64,000 nt of DNA from Streptomyces sp. NBC_00490 (GCF_036013645.1 NZ_CP107869.1:682001-746000); one strand, 5' to 3'. Positions 17,177-26,165 are shown, numbered from the stretch's first letter. The notes: a model not told the origin generated them from the sequence alone. Program-made: numbers and translations.

Positions 17177-17395
17177 TGTCGGGCCGCTGCGACGAGGGCG
17201 GCCGCTTGCGCTGCACCGGTCGCACCACGACGCTGCACGCAACCGTCCGGCAAGCCCTCACCGACCAACTGCACGCCGTGGGGGGCGTACTTGGGGCTCG
17301 CGGGAGCAGCTGTCGGTGCAACTGGTCGCGCCCGAGGGCGTCGCCGAAGTCGCCGTGGACGTCGCCCGGGACAGCGCGGACCTGGCGGGTGTCTG
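17176..17395 (+). pseudogene. Fossil of ATP-dependent DNA ligase C-terminus, fragment B
   Basis: One frame reads MSGRCDEGGRLRCTGRTTTL followed by HATVRQALTDQL. After a frameshift near 17285 the next reads WGSREQLSVQLVAPEGVAEV and AVDVARDSAD. Both parts match the C-terminal oligonucleotide-binding region of ATP-dependent DNA ligases (GRLxYTGRTTTL is characteristic). The second half is ~85% identical at DNA level to fragment A, 1 kb upstream. Confidence 0.65.
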
Positions 17396-17567
17396 CGCGG
17401 GACCGTGCTCCGGTTCTGGTCCTACTCCTCGCCGTCCGCGTCGATCGTTGGGCCGGTACGTCCTGTACGAAGCGGGATGTTTCGGCGCTCAGTGCCAGCC
17501 GGTCACCGACGTAGACGGGACTTTCGGCAGTGGTCGGAGGGCGCCCGATGTCCGTACCGTCGCCTCT

Positions 17568-19019
17568 GTGGACAGCACAATGATCAACGGTGGGACTGCG
17601 ACCGGAACCACTGTTCTACGGCGGGCACTTGATCCTGGGACCATTCTCGCGGCGGCCACCGTGGTGGTTGCTGGTCTGAGCGTGATGAACCCGTGGTGGG
17701 CCGTCCCGACTGCCGTCGCCGCGTTCCTGGCAGGCCGACGTCCTGGACGTACGGCACCGACAGCGCTCGCCCTGGTCGCGATACTCGCGGCCGGCGTGGT
17801 GGCCTTGTCCGTCGTTCCTGCTTGGCTCCCCCTTGCCGGCCGCTTTGTGACAGTGGTGGTCGCCGCCACGATGCTGCCCTGGTTCGCGGGCCGGTTCTGG
17901 TGCCAGTATCGGCAGCTTGTCCGGGCCGGTTGGGAGCTTGCTGATCAGCTGCAACGCGAGCAGCAACTGATCGCTGACCAAGCCCGGTTGCGCGAGCGGG
18001 CACGTATCGCTCAGGACATGCATGACGTACTCGGCCATGACCTCAGCCTCATCGCTCTGTCGGCCGGGGCACTCAAACTCGCGCCGGACCTTGAAGAGCA
18101 CCACCAGAGGGCCGCAGGAGACATCCGAGCCAGAGCCGCGGCCGCGGTGGAGCGTCTCGGCGAGGTGATCGGTGTCCTGCGTGAGGAGACCGACGCAACG
18201 CCCATCGAACCCAACAACTCCAGCCTCACGAGCTTGACTTCTGAGGCTTCTGCGGCCGGACTCACGGTGGAGTTGCGCATCGAGGGTGACGCGGACGAGG
18301 CGCCGCCCGTGGTGAAACGGGCGGCTCACCGGGTCGTGCAGGAAGCTCTGACCAACGTTGCCAAGCACGCGTCCGGCGCGACCGTGACGGTGCACGTGAC
18401 GCATACGGCATCAGAAACACGGGTTGTCGTGGAGAACGGCCCGCCCTCGTCTGCGGCCAACCAGCGGTCCCGGCCTCGGAGCGGAGGGCGTGGCCTGATC
18501 GGTCTCGAAGAACGTGTGCGGTTGACCGGCGGTTCGTTCGACCACGGCCCGCGCGACGGAGGCTACGCGGTCGTCGCGCGTATCCCGCACACACCCTCGC
18601 CGCCGCCAGCGCCGCTCGCGTCGTCAGCCTCGCGCGGTGACGAGTTGCCGCAAGAACTTCGCCGCGCTCGGCGCCGGGTCGGCCGGGCTCTGGTCGCCGC
18701 GGTCATGGTGCCCCTCGTGACGGGAGCTGTGCTGAGCGGAGCTCTCATGGGCTGGGAGATGATGTCTGCGTCACGGTCGGTCCTGGACCCGCGCGACTAT
18801 GCCCGCCTGCACGTAGGGCAAGATCGTTCCCAGGTGGACCGTCTCCTGCCGGACCGGCAGACGAACTACCGACCGCTGACTGCCGAGCCGACGGGAGACG
18901 GCACAACGTGCGAGTACTACGCGATGACGGCCAACAGGTTCGACGACCGGTCCGGCGACGCCTACCAGCTCTGCTTCCGGAAGGACACCCTGGTGTCCCT
19001 CGACACGATCACCCCGTGA
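17568..19019 (+). CDS. Sensor histidine kinase (HisKA_3) with extra C-terminal membrane and BamE-like domain
   Basis: 483 residues from a GTG at 17568; an ATG at 17580 is the alternative, and neither has a strong ribosome site. Three to four N-terminal membrane segments (residues ~25-108) precede a dimerisation helix with phospho-acceptor H152 in QDMHDVLGHDLS. An HATPase_c domain follows (N-box EALTNVAKHA, G-box GGRGLIGLEERV). Unusually, after residue ~370 comes a linker, another membrane segment (~390-412) and a ~70-residue tail (DYARLHVGQDRSQVDRLLPD...YQLCFRKDTLVSLD) with the strand/helix rhythm of SmpA/BamE domains. The tail is probably outside the membrane and may sense envelope state. 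It is paired with the response regulator 7 bases downstream. Confidence 0.9.
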   Translation: MDSTMINGGTATGTTVLRRALDPGTILAAATVVVAGLSVMNPWWAVPTAVAAFLAGRRPGRTAPTALALVAILAAGVVALSVVPAWLPLAGRFVTVVVAATMLPWFAGRFWCQYRQLVRAGWELADQLQREQQLIADQARLRERARIAQDMHDVLGHDLSLIALSAGALKLAPDLEEHHQRAAGDIRARAAAAVERLGEVIGVLREETDATPIEPNNSSLTSLTSEASAAGLTVELRIEGDADEAPPVVKRAAHRVVQEALTNVAKHASGATVTVHVTHTASETRVVVENGPPSSAANQRSRPRSGGRGLIGLEERVRLTGGSFDHGPRDGGYAVVARIPHTPSPPPAPLASSASRGDELPQELRRARRRVGRALVAAVMVPLVTGAVLSGALMGWEMMSASRSVLDPRDYARLHVGQDRSQVDRLLPDRQTNYRPLTAEPTGDGTTCEYYAMTANRFDDRSGDAYQLCFRKDTLVSLDTITP

Positions 19020-19026
19020 GCGTTTG

Positions 19027-19707
19027 ATGATCCGGGTACTGATCGCCGACGACGAGCCGATGATCCGCGCAGGGGTACGCGCCGTTCTTGCCACGGATCC
19101 GGACATCGAAGTCGTCGCCGAGGCCGTCGACGGGCACGACGCCGTGGAACTGGTCCAGCGCCACCGTCCCGCGGTGGCGATACTCGATATCCGCATGCCA
19201 GGAATCAACGGCATCGACGCCGCCGCGGAAATCAGCAACACAGTGCCGGCCACGAGCGTCATCATGCTGACGACCTTCGGAGAGGACGACTACATCCTCA
19301 AGGCGCTCGGCGGTGGTGCAGCAGGCTTCCTGATCAAGTCTGGCGAGCCAGAGGAACTGATCACCGGAGTGCGTGCGGTGGCCGAAGGCGCCGCCTACCT
19401 GTCACCGAAGGTCGCGGCCCGGGTCATCGCACACCTCGCCGCGACGGGCGCGGGCGCCCTGGCCGGTCGGCGCTCCGCCGCCCGCGACCAGGTCAACGCC
19501 CTCACCGCCCGGGAAAGAGAGGTGTTGGCCTTTCTCGGAAGGGGCCTGTCCAACGGGCAGATCGCCCGGCGGCTCCATGTGGTGGAGGGAACGGTCAAAG
19601 CCCACGTGAGTTCCATCCTGGCGAGGCTGGGCGTCGACAATCGGGCCGCTGCCGCGGTGGTGGCCCACGAGGCAGGGATCGTTCCGCCTCAGCCTTCCCA
19701 GCCGTGA
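19027..19707 (+). CDS. NarL/FixJ-family response regulator
   Basis: 226 residues from an ATG 7 bases after the kinase stop, so probably translationally coupled. The receiver domain (1-120) has acidic residues D8, D9 and phospho-acceptor D54 (AILDIRMPGINGID), T in MLTTFGE, and K in FLIKSGEPEE. The C-terminal LuxR-type helix-turn-helix (~155-215) reads LTAREREVLAFLGRGLSNGQ with recognition helix VVEGTVKAHVSSIL. It should be phosphorylated by the upstream kinase and activate transcription. Its 3' 306 bases are overlapped on the other strand by the PAP2 gene frame. Confidence 0.95.
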   Translation: MIRVLIADDEPMIRAGVRAVLATDPDIEVVAEAVDGHDAVELVQRHRPAVAILDIRMPGINGIDAAAEISNTVPATSVIMLTTFGEDDYILKALGGGAAGFLIKSGEPEELITGVRAVAEGAAYLSPKVAARVIAHLAATGAGALAGRRSAARDQVNALTAREREVLAFLGRGLSNGQIARRLHVVEGTVKAHVSSILARLGVDNRAAAAVVAHEAGIVPPQPSQP

Positions 19708-20388
19708 TGCCACCCCCTGGACAAGGGGCATGAACGCGAGCAGCACCGCCGCCACGACAGCACCGCCGAGCGTCGCGCCGGCGAGCACATCGTGCGGGTA
19801 ATGGACCCCCACCAGCACACGCAGCAGAGCGGCGGCCCCGGCCAGCGGCAGCGTGATCGCGGCGAGGCGGGGCCGCAGCACGGCGAGACCAACGGCCAAC
19901 CCGGCGGCCAGGGTGGCGTGGTTGCTCGGGAACGACCAGTCCCCCGCTCCGGGGCATTCCGCGACAGATTCGGCGCCTGCGCGTAGCACACGGCAAGGAC
20001 GTTCCTCGTCCACAACGAGCTTCACCGCTTCGCTCACCGCATAGGCCGCGACAGTGCCGAGACCGGTCAGCACGGATCCGGCGAACTCCCGTGTGTCTTT
20101 GCGGCGCATCGCCGTCCACCACATCCAGACCAGCAGCATTCCGAGGATCACCAACGTGCCCTCGGTGGCCACTTCCAGGAGCGGGCCCAGCCACGACGGT
20201 GCACCCGCCACCGCCCCGGCCACCGACCAGTACGCGGATGCCGAAACCCCGCCCGTGACCTCGACAGCACCAACTTCGCCCAGCCCACCGGGAGACAGCC
20301 AAGTGACAACTCCCGCTCCCACGCCCAGGACGGCCAACGCACCGAGCGGCCGACCGGCTCGGACTTTCCTTCGCGGTTCTCGTTCCAT
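19402..20388 (-). CDS. PAP2-family membrane phosphatase with antisense C-terminal extension
   Basis: 328 codons from an ATG at 20388. The first ~230 residues are a PAP2 phosphatase with several membrane segments. It has the motifs KLVVDEERP (KxxxxxxRP), PSNHATLAA (PSGH box) and RVLVGVHYPHD (RxxxxxHxxxD). It probably dephosphorylates undecaprenyl pyrophosphate or phosphatidate at the outer membrane face. Past residue ~230 the frame leaves family-like sequence and continues as a low-complexity basic tail, antisense to the response regulator, until 19402. Either the native stop was lost or the gene really overlaps convergently. Confidence 0.82.
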   Translation of the reverse strand: MEREPRRKVRAGRPLGALAVLGVGAGVVTWLSPGGLGEVGAVEVTGGVSASAYWSVAGAVAGAPSWLGPLLEVATEGTLVILGMLLVWMWWTAMRRKDTREFAGSVLTGLGTVAAYAVSEAVKLVVDEERPCRVLRAGAESVAECPGAGDWSFPSNHATLAAGLAVGLAVLRPRLAAITLPLAGAAALLRVLVGVHYPHDVLAGATLGGAVVAAVLLAFMPLVQGVASRLGRLRRNDPCLVGHHRGSGPIVDAQPRQDGTHVGFDRSLHHMEPPGDLPVGQAPSEKGQHLSFPGGEGVDLVAGGGAPTGQGARARRGEVCDDPGRDLR

Positions 20389-20658
20389 GAGGCCCGAACC
20401 TAAAAGCGGGAACAGGGGGAAACCCGAGCCGAACGGCAACTTGGGACCTTGACGATCGTCAGGCTTGACAGCTCCGAGCACCTTCGTTCCGCGTCACCGG
20501 ACACACCGCGACCTTCAACAACCCTTCGAGGAGGGGCCGGCGGCGCCGTGGTCGCTGTGAAGATGAGGGCCAGATCCCGTCCGTCGACTCCACGTAGCCT
20601 TCCCACCCCGGTCTGGGGGTGAGGACCCGGACCTCGATGGACCGTTCGTCCTGCCCCG

Positions 20659-21579
20659 TCAGCCCTCCGTGACCCGGATGATCGTCTTGCCGGGGTTGCG
20701 TCGCCCGGGTGCGAAGGCGGCGGGTGCCTCGCAGAGCGGTCGTACGTCTCCGACGATCGGCTTGAGCCGCCTCTCCCGCAGGCGCTGGGCCAGGTCCGCG
20801 AGCCGGACGCGAACTGGTTCGACCACGAAGAAGAGGGCCTGTCCCTTCTCGGGCTGAACCCTGGGAGGCTCGGCGATGGTGACGAGGGTGCCGCCGGCGC
20901 GTACCAGGGCGGTCGAGCGGTCGAGGATCTCGCCACCGAGCACGTCGAGGACGAGGTCGACTTCACCGACATCCTCCACGGCGTCGCTCTGCAGGTCCAG
21001 GAACTCATCCACGCCGAGACCGAGGGCAGCCTCTCGGGAGGCCGCCCTGCCGCTGCCGATGACTCGGGCTCCGGCCTCGCGCGCGAGTTGCACGGCGATC
21101 GACCCGACACCGCCTGTCGCGCCGTGAATCAGGACGGTCTGGCCCGTCATGAGGCGGCCGTGGTCGAACAGGCCCTGCCACGCGGTCAGCCCGGAGATGG
21201 CCAGTGCGGCCGCCGCGGTGTGGTCCACGTCCGCCGGAAGCGGGGCGAGGTTGCGTGCCTCCACTGCGACGTACTCGGCCAGTGAACCGTCGCGGGCCCA
21301 GTCGCACAGTCCGAACACCCGCTGGCCCACGGTGAGTCCGGTCGTTCCGTATCCCAGTTCTACGACGACGCCGGACAGCTCGTGCCCGGGGACACTCGGG
21401 GTGCGGTCGCGGCCGGCGCGGTCGGACCACGTCGCCGGCCAGTCGAGTTCACCAGGGGTGAAGCCTGCGGCGTGCACCCGCACGATGACGTCGTTCTCGG
21501 CGGCGTGCGGGTAGGGGATGTCCGTCAGGGACAGTCCGGCGGATCCGGCGGCACGGTCGCGGACGGTGATGGCTTGCAT
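20659..21579 (-). CDS. Zinc-independent NADP-dependent alcohol dehydrogenase/quinone oxidoreductase
   Basis: 306 residues from an ATG preceded by AAGGAA. It is an MDR-superfamily enzyme: a GroES-like N-terminal domain (PGHELSGVVVELG) and a Rossmann domain with HGATGGVGSIAVQLAREAGA as nucleotide-binding loop. The cysteines of the structural zinc loop are absent, as in quinone oxidoreductases (QOR/zeta-crystallin type). It reduces an alkene or quinone carbonyl with NADPH. It sits on the same strand just downstream of an HD-domain gene; a related enzyme is encoded at 24563-25546. Confidence 0.9.
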   Translation of the reverse strand: MQAITVRDRAAGSAGLSLTDIPYPHAAENDVIVRVHAAGFTPGELDWPATWSDRAGRDRTPSVPGHELSGVVVELGYGTTGLTVGQRVFGLCDWARDGSLAEYVAVEARNLAPLPADVDHTAAAALAISGLTAWQGLFDHGRLMTGQTVLIHGATGGVGSIAVQLAREAGARVIGSGRAASREAALGLGVDEFLDLQSDAVEDVGEVDLVLDVLGGEILDRSTALVRAGGTLVTIAEPPRVQPEKGQALFFVVEPVRVRLADLAQRLRERRLKPIVGDVRPLCEAPAAFAPGRRNPGKTIIRVTEG

Positions 21580-21682
21580 GGCGGTTCCTTACGGTGATCA
21601 TGAGGGGCGTCGGGCCAGTAGTGGGCTCATCCGCGGCACCGGCCGTCGTGGGGGACCGGCAGGGAGGCTGCCGTCGTCTCGA

Positions 21683-22321
21683 TTACTTCGGCCAGGCCGA
21701 TCCGGTGATCCGATCGACCATGGTGGTGCGGTGGAAGTCAGGAATGAAGTGTTCGAGTACGTCGGAATTCACCGTGCCGTAAGTCGTTTCCGGGCGGTTC
21801 TTGAGTGCGTCGACGAACTCCTGCAGAAACCCCTTTTTGAAGTCCCCGCGCGGATGGACGGCGGTGATTTCCTCCACCTGGTCGCCGTCCAGTCTCTCCA
21901 GGCCCCAGCCGATCGCATCGGTCAGGACGCCGAGATGCGTGGCAGCGATCTCGGGGCCCATCCGGCCGGGAATGCCCGGCGTCGTGTGCAGGGCCACCGC
22001 TTCCCAGACCACGTCGGCGGCCTCCGGTGAGAATCCGTGGTCGAGCAGGAACTTGCGCGCGTGGTCCGCCCCGTCGAGCTCGAAGCGCTGCACCGCGTCG
22101 GAGAACGGCGTCCGGAGACCGGTGTCGTGGAACATCGCGGCGAGGTAGAGCAGTTCGAGATCGGGCCGCAGTTGGAGTTCACGGGCGTGAAGAGCCCCGA
22201 AGAGAAAGACCCGCCGGGAATGGTGGAAGACCAGGGGGCTTGTCATTTCCCGAACCCGGCGAGTGGCTTCGCCGGCCGCCGCGGTCTCGGGAATCTCAAT
22301 ACCAGCTACTTCGTCATTCAC
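21683..22321 (-). CDS. HD-domain protein resembling cyanamide hydratases (paralogue 1)
   Basis: 212 residues from a GTG preceded by GGAGG (22331-22335). The metal-binding residues are HHSRRVFLFG (first His), FHDTG (the HD pair, near residue 80) and VALHTTPG. This order resembles fungal cyanamide hydratase and urea hydro-lyase HD proteins as well as general HD phosphohydrolases. It is about 55-60% identical by eye to the protein at 23704-24342, with the same length and start (NDEVAGIEIPET versus SEKIAGVEIPDT). The two flank a GlxA-type regulator in mirror orientation. The substrate is not known. Confidence 0.87.
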   Translation of the reverse strand: MNDEVAGIEIPETAAAGEATRRVREMTSPLVFHHSRRVFLFGALHARELQLRPDLELLYLAAMFHDTGLRTPFSDAVQRFELDGADHARKFLLDHGFSPEAADVVWEAVALHTTPGIPGRMGPEIAATHLGVLTDAIGWGLERLDGDQVEEITAVHPRGDFKKGFLQEFVDALKNRPETTYGTVNSDVLEHFIPDFHRTTMVDRITGSAWPK

Positions 22322-22600
22322 TGTCCTGTTCCTCCGGTCGACCGTATGGCACCAGTACAGGTACGCCTTGCCACCGGTACCGGTGCGTCTTTCCCCCAGC
22401 CTGTCCCCCGGCGACCTTCCGCGCCGCCTCGGTCCGGCCATGAACCACGCGAATCAGGACAGCACGCAGGGTGACGGATCGTGACCCCCGTCCGGAGCCC
22501 GGCGGAGACGAAAACCCTGCGAAACGGCCGCTCCCCGCGACGAGCACAATGGGGAAGTACAGGCTCCTGTGGGGAGCCGGGATCCCCGAGGGTGAGGACC

Positions 22601-23590
22601 ATGAAGCCGAGCGAGCACAGCATCGGTGTACTCGTGTTCGACGACATGAAGATGCTGGATCTGTCCGGGCCCGCCGAAGTCTTCCGCGAAGCCAACCGGT
22701 ACGGGGCGCACTACCGGTTGAGCATCGTGTCGGTCGGCGGAGCCTCGGTCACTTCATCCATCGGCATTCGAGTGCCCGCCGACACCGACGCGGCCGACGC
22801 CCCTGCCTTCGACACTCTGTTGGTGGTGGGCGGCGACGAGGTGCCCCAGGCCCTGGTGGACCCGGACCTCGTCGCCGCCGCACGGAAACTGGCCTCCAGT
22901 GCCGGCCGGGTCGCATCGATCTGCACCGGGGCGTTCATCCTGGGCGCGGCGGGTCTGCTCGACGGCAAACGGGCAACGACGCACTGGCAGCACACCGAGC
23001 TACTGGGCCGGCGCTTTCCGACCGCGCGCGTCGAGCCCGACGCACTCTTCGTCAAGGACGGCACCCTCTACACCTCGGCCGGTGTCACGGCGGGCATCGA
23101 TCTGGCCCTCGCCCTGGTGGAGCAGGAGCACGGACCGGACCTGACCCGCAGCGTCGCCCGCTCACTGGTGGTGTACATGCAGCGTTCGGGCGGGCAGTCC
23201 CAGTTCTCCGCCTCGCTTCAGGGGCCGGCCCCGCAGACGCCGGTGCTGCGGCAGGTGCAGGACGCCGTCCAGGCCGACCCCACGGGCGATCACAGCCTGG
23301 AGGCCCTCGCCGCGCGAGTCCGGGTCAGCCCCCGGCATCTGACCCGCATGTTCCGTGCGGAGCTGGACACCACACCGATGAAGTACGTGGAGCTGATCCG
23401 CTTCGACATGGCGAAGGCGTTGCTGGACTCCGGACACAACGCGACAGAGGCAGCCGCGCGGTCGGGATTTCCCAGCTACGAGAGCCTGCGCCGCGCGTTC
23501 GCCCGCCAGCTGGGTCTTTCACCGACCAAGTACCAGCGCCGCTTCACCACGACGGGCGCCGGGTCCCGCACGTCGCGTCCCACTCAATGA
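22601..23590 (+). CDS. GlxA-family transcriptional regulator (DJ-1/PfpI domain plus AraC helix-turn-helix)
   Basis: 329 residues from an ATG at 22601 with GAGGA close upstream. Residues ~8-175 are a class I glutamine-amidotransferase-like (DJ-1/PfpI) domain with the nucleophile-elbow Cys in SICTGAFIL, here probably a ligand sensor. Residues ~215-315 hold two AraC-type helix-turn-helix units (LEALAARVRVSPRHLTRMF; NATEAAARSGFPSYESLRRA). It is divergent from HD paralogue 1 and 113 bases upstream of HD paralogue 2, so it probably regulates one or both. Confidence 0.92.
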   Translation: MKPSEHSIGVLVFDDMKMLDLSGPAEVFREANRYGAHYRLSIVSVGGASVTSSIGIRVPADTDAADAPAFDTLLVVGGDEVPQALVDPDLVAAARKLASSAGRVASICTGAFILGAAGLLDGKRATTHWQHTELLGRRFPTARVEPDALFVKDGTLYTSAGVTAGIDLALALVEQEHGPDLTRSVARSLVVYMQRSGGQSQFSASLQGPAPQTPVLRQVQDAVQADPTGDHSLEALAARVRVSPRHLTRMFRAELDTTPMKYVELIRFDMAKALLDSGHNATEAAARSGFPSYESLRRAFARQLGLSPTKYQRRFTTTGAGSRTSRPTQ

Positions 23591-23703
23591 CACGCACCGC
23601 AGGCATGGCCGTTTCCGAGGGGTTGTCGACCATCCAATAGCGGACCCGAGGCCCACGGCGGACGGATGGTGGATGGACCAACACCACTGCCGAGGAGACA
23701 GCT

Positions 23704-24342
23704 ATGAGTGAGAAGATCGCCGGCGTCGAGATCCCCGACACCAAGCTGGTCCGGGACGCCACGGACTTGATCCGCACCACCACGCCACCGCTGATCTTCC
23801 ACCACTCTCGGCGGGTGTACCTGTTCGGCAGTCTGCAGGCCGCGGCACGGGGACTCCGTCCCGACCCGGAACTGCTGTACGTGGCGGCGCTGTTCCACGA
23901 CACCGGCCTGGTCGCTCCGTACCGCAGCGACGACCAGCGCTTCGAGATGGACGGTGCCGACCAGGCCCGTGCCTTCCTGCTGACCCATGGCCTGTCCGAA
24001 ACCGACGCGGAGAAGGTCTGGACGGCCGTCGCTCTGCACACGACACCTGAGGTGCCCTACAGGCTGGCCCCCGAGATCGCGGCCACTACGGCGGGTGTGG
24101 AGACCGATGTGCTCGGCCTGAACCTGGCTCACCTCACCAAGGCCCAGATCGACGAGGTCACCGCGGCCCATCCCCGCCCGGACTTCAAGCGGCAGATCCT
24201 GCGCGCGTTCACTGAGGGGTTCCAGCACCGTCCGAAGAGCACGTTCGGCACGGTGAACGCGGACGTCCTGGAGCACTTCGTCCCCGGCTTCCGCCGCATC
24301 GACTTCGTCGAGGTCATCGAGAACTCCGCCTGGCCCGAGTGA
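23704..24342 (+). CDS. HD-domain protein resembling cyanamide hydratases (paralogue 2)
   Basis: 212 residues from an ATG preceded by GAGGAG. The HD-type metal site is complete: HHSRRVYLFG, FHDTG near residue 80 and VALHTTPEV. Lengths, motif spacing and ends (SAWPE versus SAWPK) match paralogue 1 at 21683-22321, so the two arose by duplication. Such proteins are metal-dependent hydrolases or hydratases acting in the cytoplasm on small nitrogen compounds or nucleotides. It follows the GlxA-type regulator in the same direction. Confidence 0.88.
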   Translation: MSEKIAGVEIPDTKLVRDATDLIRTTTPPLIFHHSRRVYLFGSLQAAARGLRPDPELLYVAALFHDTGLVAPYRSDDQRFEMDGADQARAFLLTHGLSETDAEKVWTAVALHTTPEVPYRLAPEIAATTAGVETDVLGLNLAHLTKAQIDEVTAAHPRPDFKRQILRAFTEGFQHRPKSTFGTVNADVLEHFVPGFRRIDFVEVIENSAWPE

Positions 24343-24562
24343 GCCCGCGCACGACCCGAGCCCCGCGTGCACGGCCAGCCGGGCCGGCTGGGGATCAGGG
24401 CGGGGGTCTTCGGCCGGCATCCACCAGGCACACTCGTACGCGCCGACGAAACGGTGCGCGTACTCGATCGTGGGATTGCGGCAGCTGCGGACCGCTGCTT
24501 GGCAGCGCGACGGGCCGCCCCACGGGGCTGGCAGTTGAGCAGGTCACGGTTCCGTGTCTGCG

Positions 24563-25546
24563 CTATTGGGGGATGGTGACCAGGACGCGGCCGTGGCCAC
24601 CGCCGGCGTCGACGTCTTCGTGGGCCTTGGCGATGTCGTCCAGCGGATAGCGGGTGCCGACGGCGACGGTGAGGGCGCCGACGGCGGCTGCGGAGGTGAG
24701 GTCGCGGGCAGCCTGGCCCTTGGCCTCGGCGGGGAAGTCGTCGCTGCCGAGCAGCCGCAGGGTGACGTTGTTGAACAGCAGCGGCCAGAAGGGGATCTCG
24801 GTGCGGTCCGCGCGGGTGGCGTAGGCGGCGATGACGGCGTTGTTGGCGGCGACGGCGTTGTCGAGATCGGCGTTGTCCGAGAGCGCGACCTCGATGATCC
24901 GGTCAACGCCCCGCGGCGCGTGCGCGCGGATGGCCGCGGCGGGGTCGCCGATATCCAGGGCGACGGCGTGGGAGACGACGGCCGGGTCGACGCGGTCGAG
25001 GTCCGCGGTGCGGCGGACGGTCGCGATCACCGTCGCGCCGGCCCAGTGGGCGAGCTGGGCGGCCAGGGAACCGACGCCGCCAAGGACTCCGTGGACCAGG
25101 ACCAGTCGGCCGTCGACCGGGCCGTCGGCGAAGACGGTGCGGTGGGCGGTGATGCCGGGGATGCCTAGGCTCGCCCCCAGCTCGTCACTGAGATGATCTG
25201 GCAGAGGTACGGCTTGGTGGTCGGGTACGGCGGTGTACTGGGCGGCGGTGCCGAAGGGGCGGTAGGACTGGGCGCCGTATACCCAGACCCGCTGTCCGAC
25301 GCGGTGGGCGTCGACTTGGGAGCCCACGGCGTCGATCACTCCGGCGGCGTCGCTGTGCGGGATGACCCGTGGATAGGGCATGGACGAGCCGAGCCAGCCG
25401 CGCCGCTTCTTGGTGTCGCCGGGGTTGACGCCCGAGACGGTGACGCGGACGCGGACCTCGCCGGGGCCGGGGACGGGATCAGGGAGTTCGCCGACGTGCA
25501 GGACATCGGTGGCGGGTCCCTGGGCGTCGTACCAGGAAGCAAACAT
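24563..25546 (-). CDS. NADPH:quinone reductase-like MDR enzyme
   Basis: 327 residues from an ATG preceded by GGAGG. It has a GroES-like domain (VSGVNPGDTKKRRG, then PHSDAAGVI) and a Rossmann domain with the nucleotide loop HGVLGGVGSLAAQLAHWAGA. It has no catalytic- or structural-zinc cysteines. Expected reaction: NADPH-dependent reduction of quinones or alpha,beta-unsaturated carbonyls. The PadR-type gene lies 21 bases upstream on the same strand, so the two form an operon and this gene is probably under PadR control. Confidence 0.92.
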   Translation of the reverse strand: MFASWYDAQGPATDVLHVGELPDPVPGPGEVRVRVTVSGVNPGDTKKRRGWLGSSMPYPRVIPHSDAAGVIDAVGSQVDAHRVGQRVWVYGAQSYRPFGTAAQYTAVPDHQAVPLPDHLSDELGASLGIPGITAHRTVFADGPVDGRLVLVHGVLGGVGSLAAQLAHWAGATVIATVRRTADLDRVDPAVVSHAVALDIGDPAAAIRAHAPRGVDRIIEVALSDNADLDNAVAANNAVIAAYATRADRTEIPFWPLLFNNVTLRLLGSDDFPAEAKGQAARDLTSAAAVGALTVAVGTRYPLDDIAKAHEDVDAGGGHGRVLVTIPQ

Positions 25547-25566
25547 GGGGGTACCTCCGTGGGCAG

Positions 25567-26145
25567 TCAGCTCGCGGGAGCGGCGGGGTCATGCGGATCG
25601 CGGTCGGTGCGTGCGGTGTCGAATGCGGGCGGTTCCTCGCCGAGGGCCTCGCGCAGCCAGGTCCGTTCGGCGCGGCTGGTGGCGCGGGCGGTGAGCAGCA
25701 TGCCCCGCCGGTAGGGGTCGGCGATCTCCTCGGCACGCAGGGGCCGCTGGTTGTCGTAGAAGAAGCTCGCCGGTTCTTCCAGGAACTCCAGCCGTCTGCG
25801 CAGCACCGCGTGCTGTTCGGCCACGTCGGGCAGGCGGGAGAGGAAGGCCAGGACGACGTAGAACCGGGTGAAGTCGGTGATCTCGTGGTCGGCGGGCTTG
25901 CGCAGGCGCTGAAGCATGTCGGCCCGTCCGGCCGCGGTCAGGCTGAGCACGTATCGGGCCGCCCCGGCGGCCGGGTCGGCGCGCCGCTCGATGAAGCCCG
26001 CTCTGGTCAGGCGATTGATCGCCGGATACAGGCTGCCGTCACTGACCGGCCGCGTATAGCCGGTCAGCTGTGAGACGCGGCGGCGCAGCTCGTGTCCAGG
26101 CAGGGGTCCCTCGGCGAGGAAGCCGAGTATCGCGAGTTCCAGCAT
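25567..26145 (-). CDS. PadR-family transcriptional repressor
   Basis: 192 residues from the ATG at 26145. A longer start at 26169 would lie inside the operator palindrome. The N-terminal winged helix reads LELAILGFLAEGPLPGHELR then SDGSLYPAINRL, the PadR hallmark. The C-terminal half is helical, with a coiled-coil-like dimerisation segment and a PadR_C-type FYVVLAFLSRLPD. PadR proteins repress detoxification genes until an aromatic or drug ligand binds. It heads an operon with the quinone reductase and is divergent from a SnoaL-like gene across a perfect palindrome. Confidence 0.92.
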   Translation of the reverse strand: MLELAILGFLAEGPLPGHELRRRVSQLTGYTRPVSDGSLYPAINRLTRAGFIERRADPAAGAARYVLSLTAAGRADMLQRLRKPADHEITDFTRFYVVLAFLSRLPDVAEQHAVLRRRLEFLEEPASFFYDNQRPLRAEEIADPYRRGMLLTARATSRAERTWLREALGEEPPAFDTARTDRDPHDPAAPAS

Positions 26146-26165
26146 GAGTCCATCATCGCATGCAG

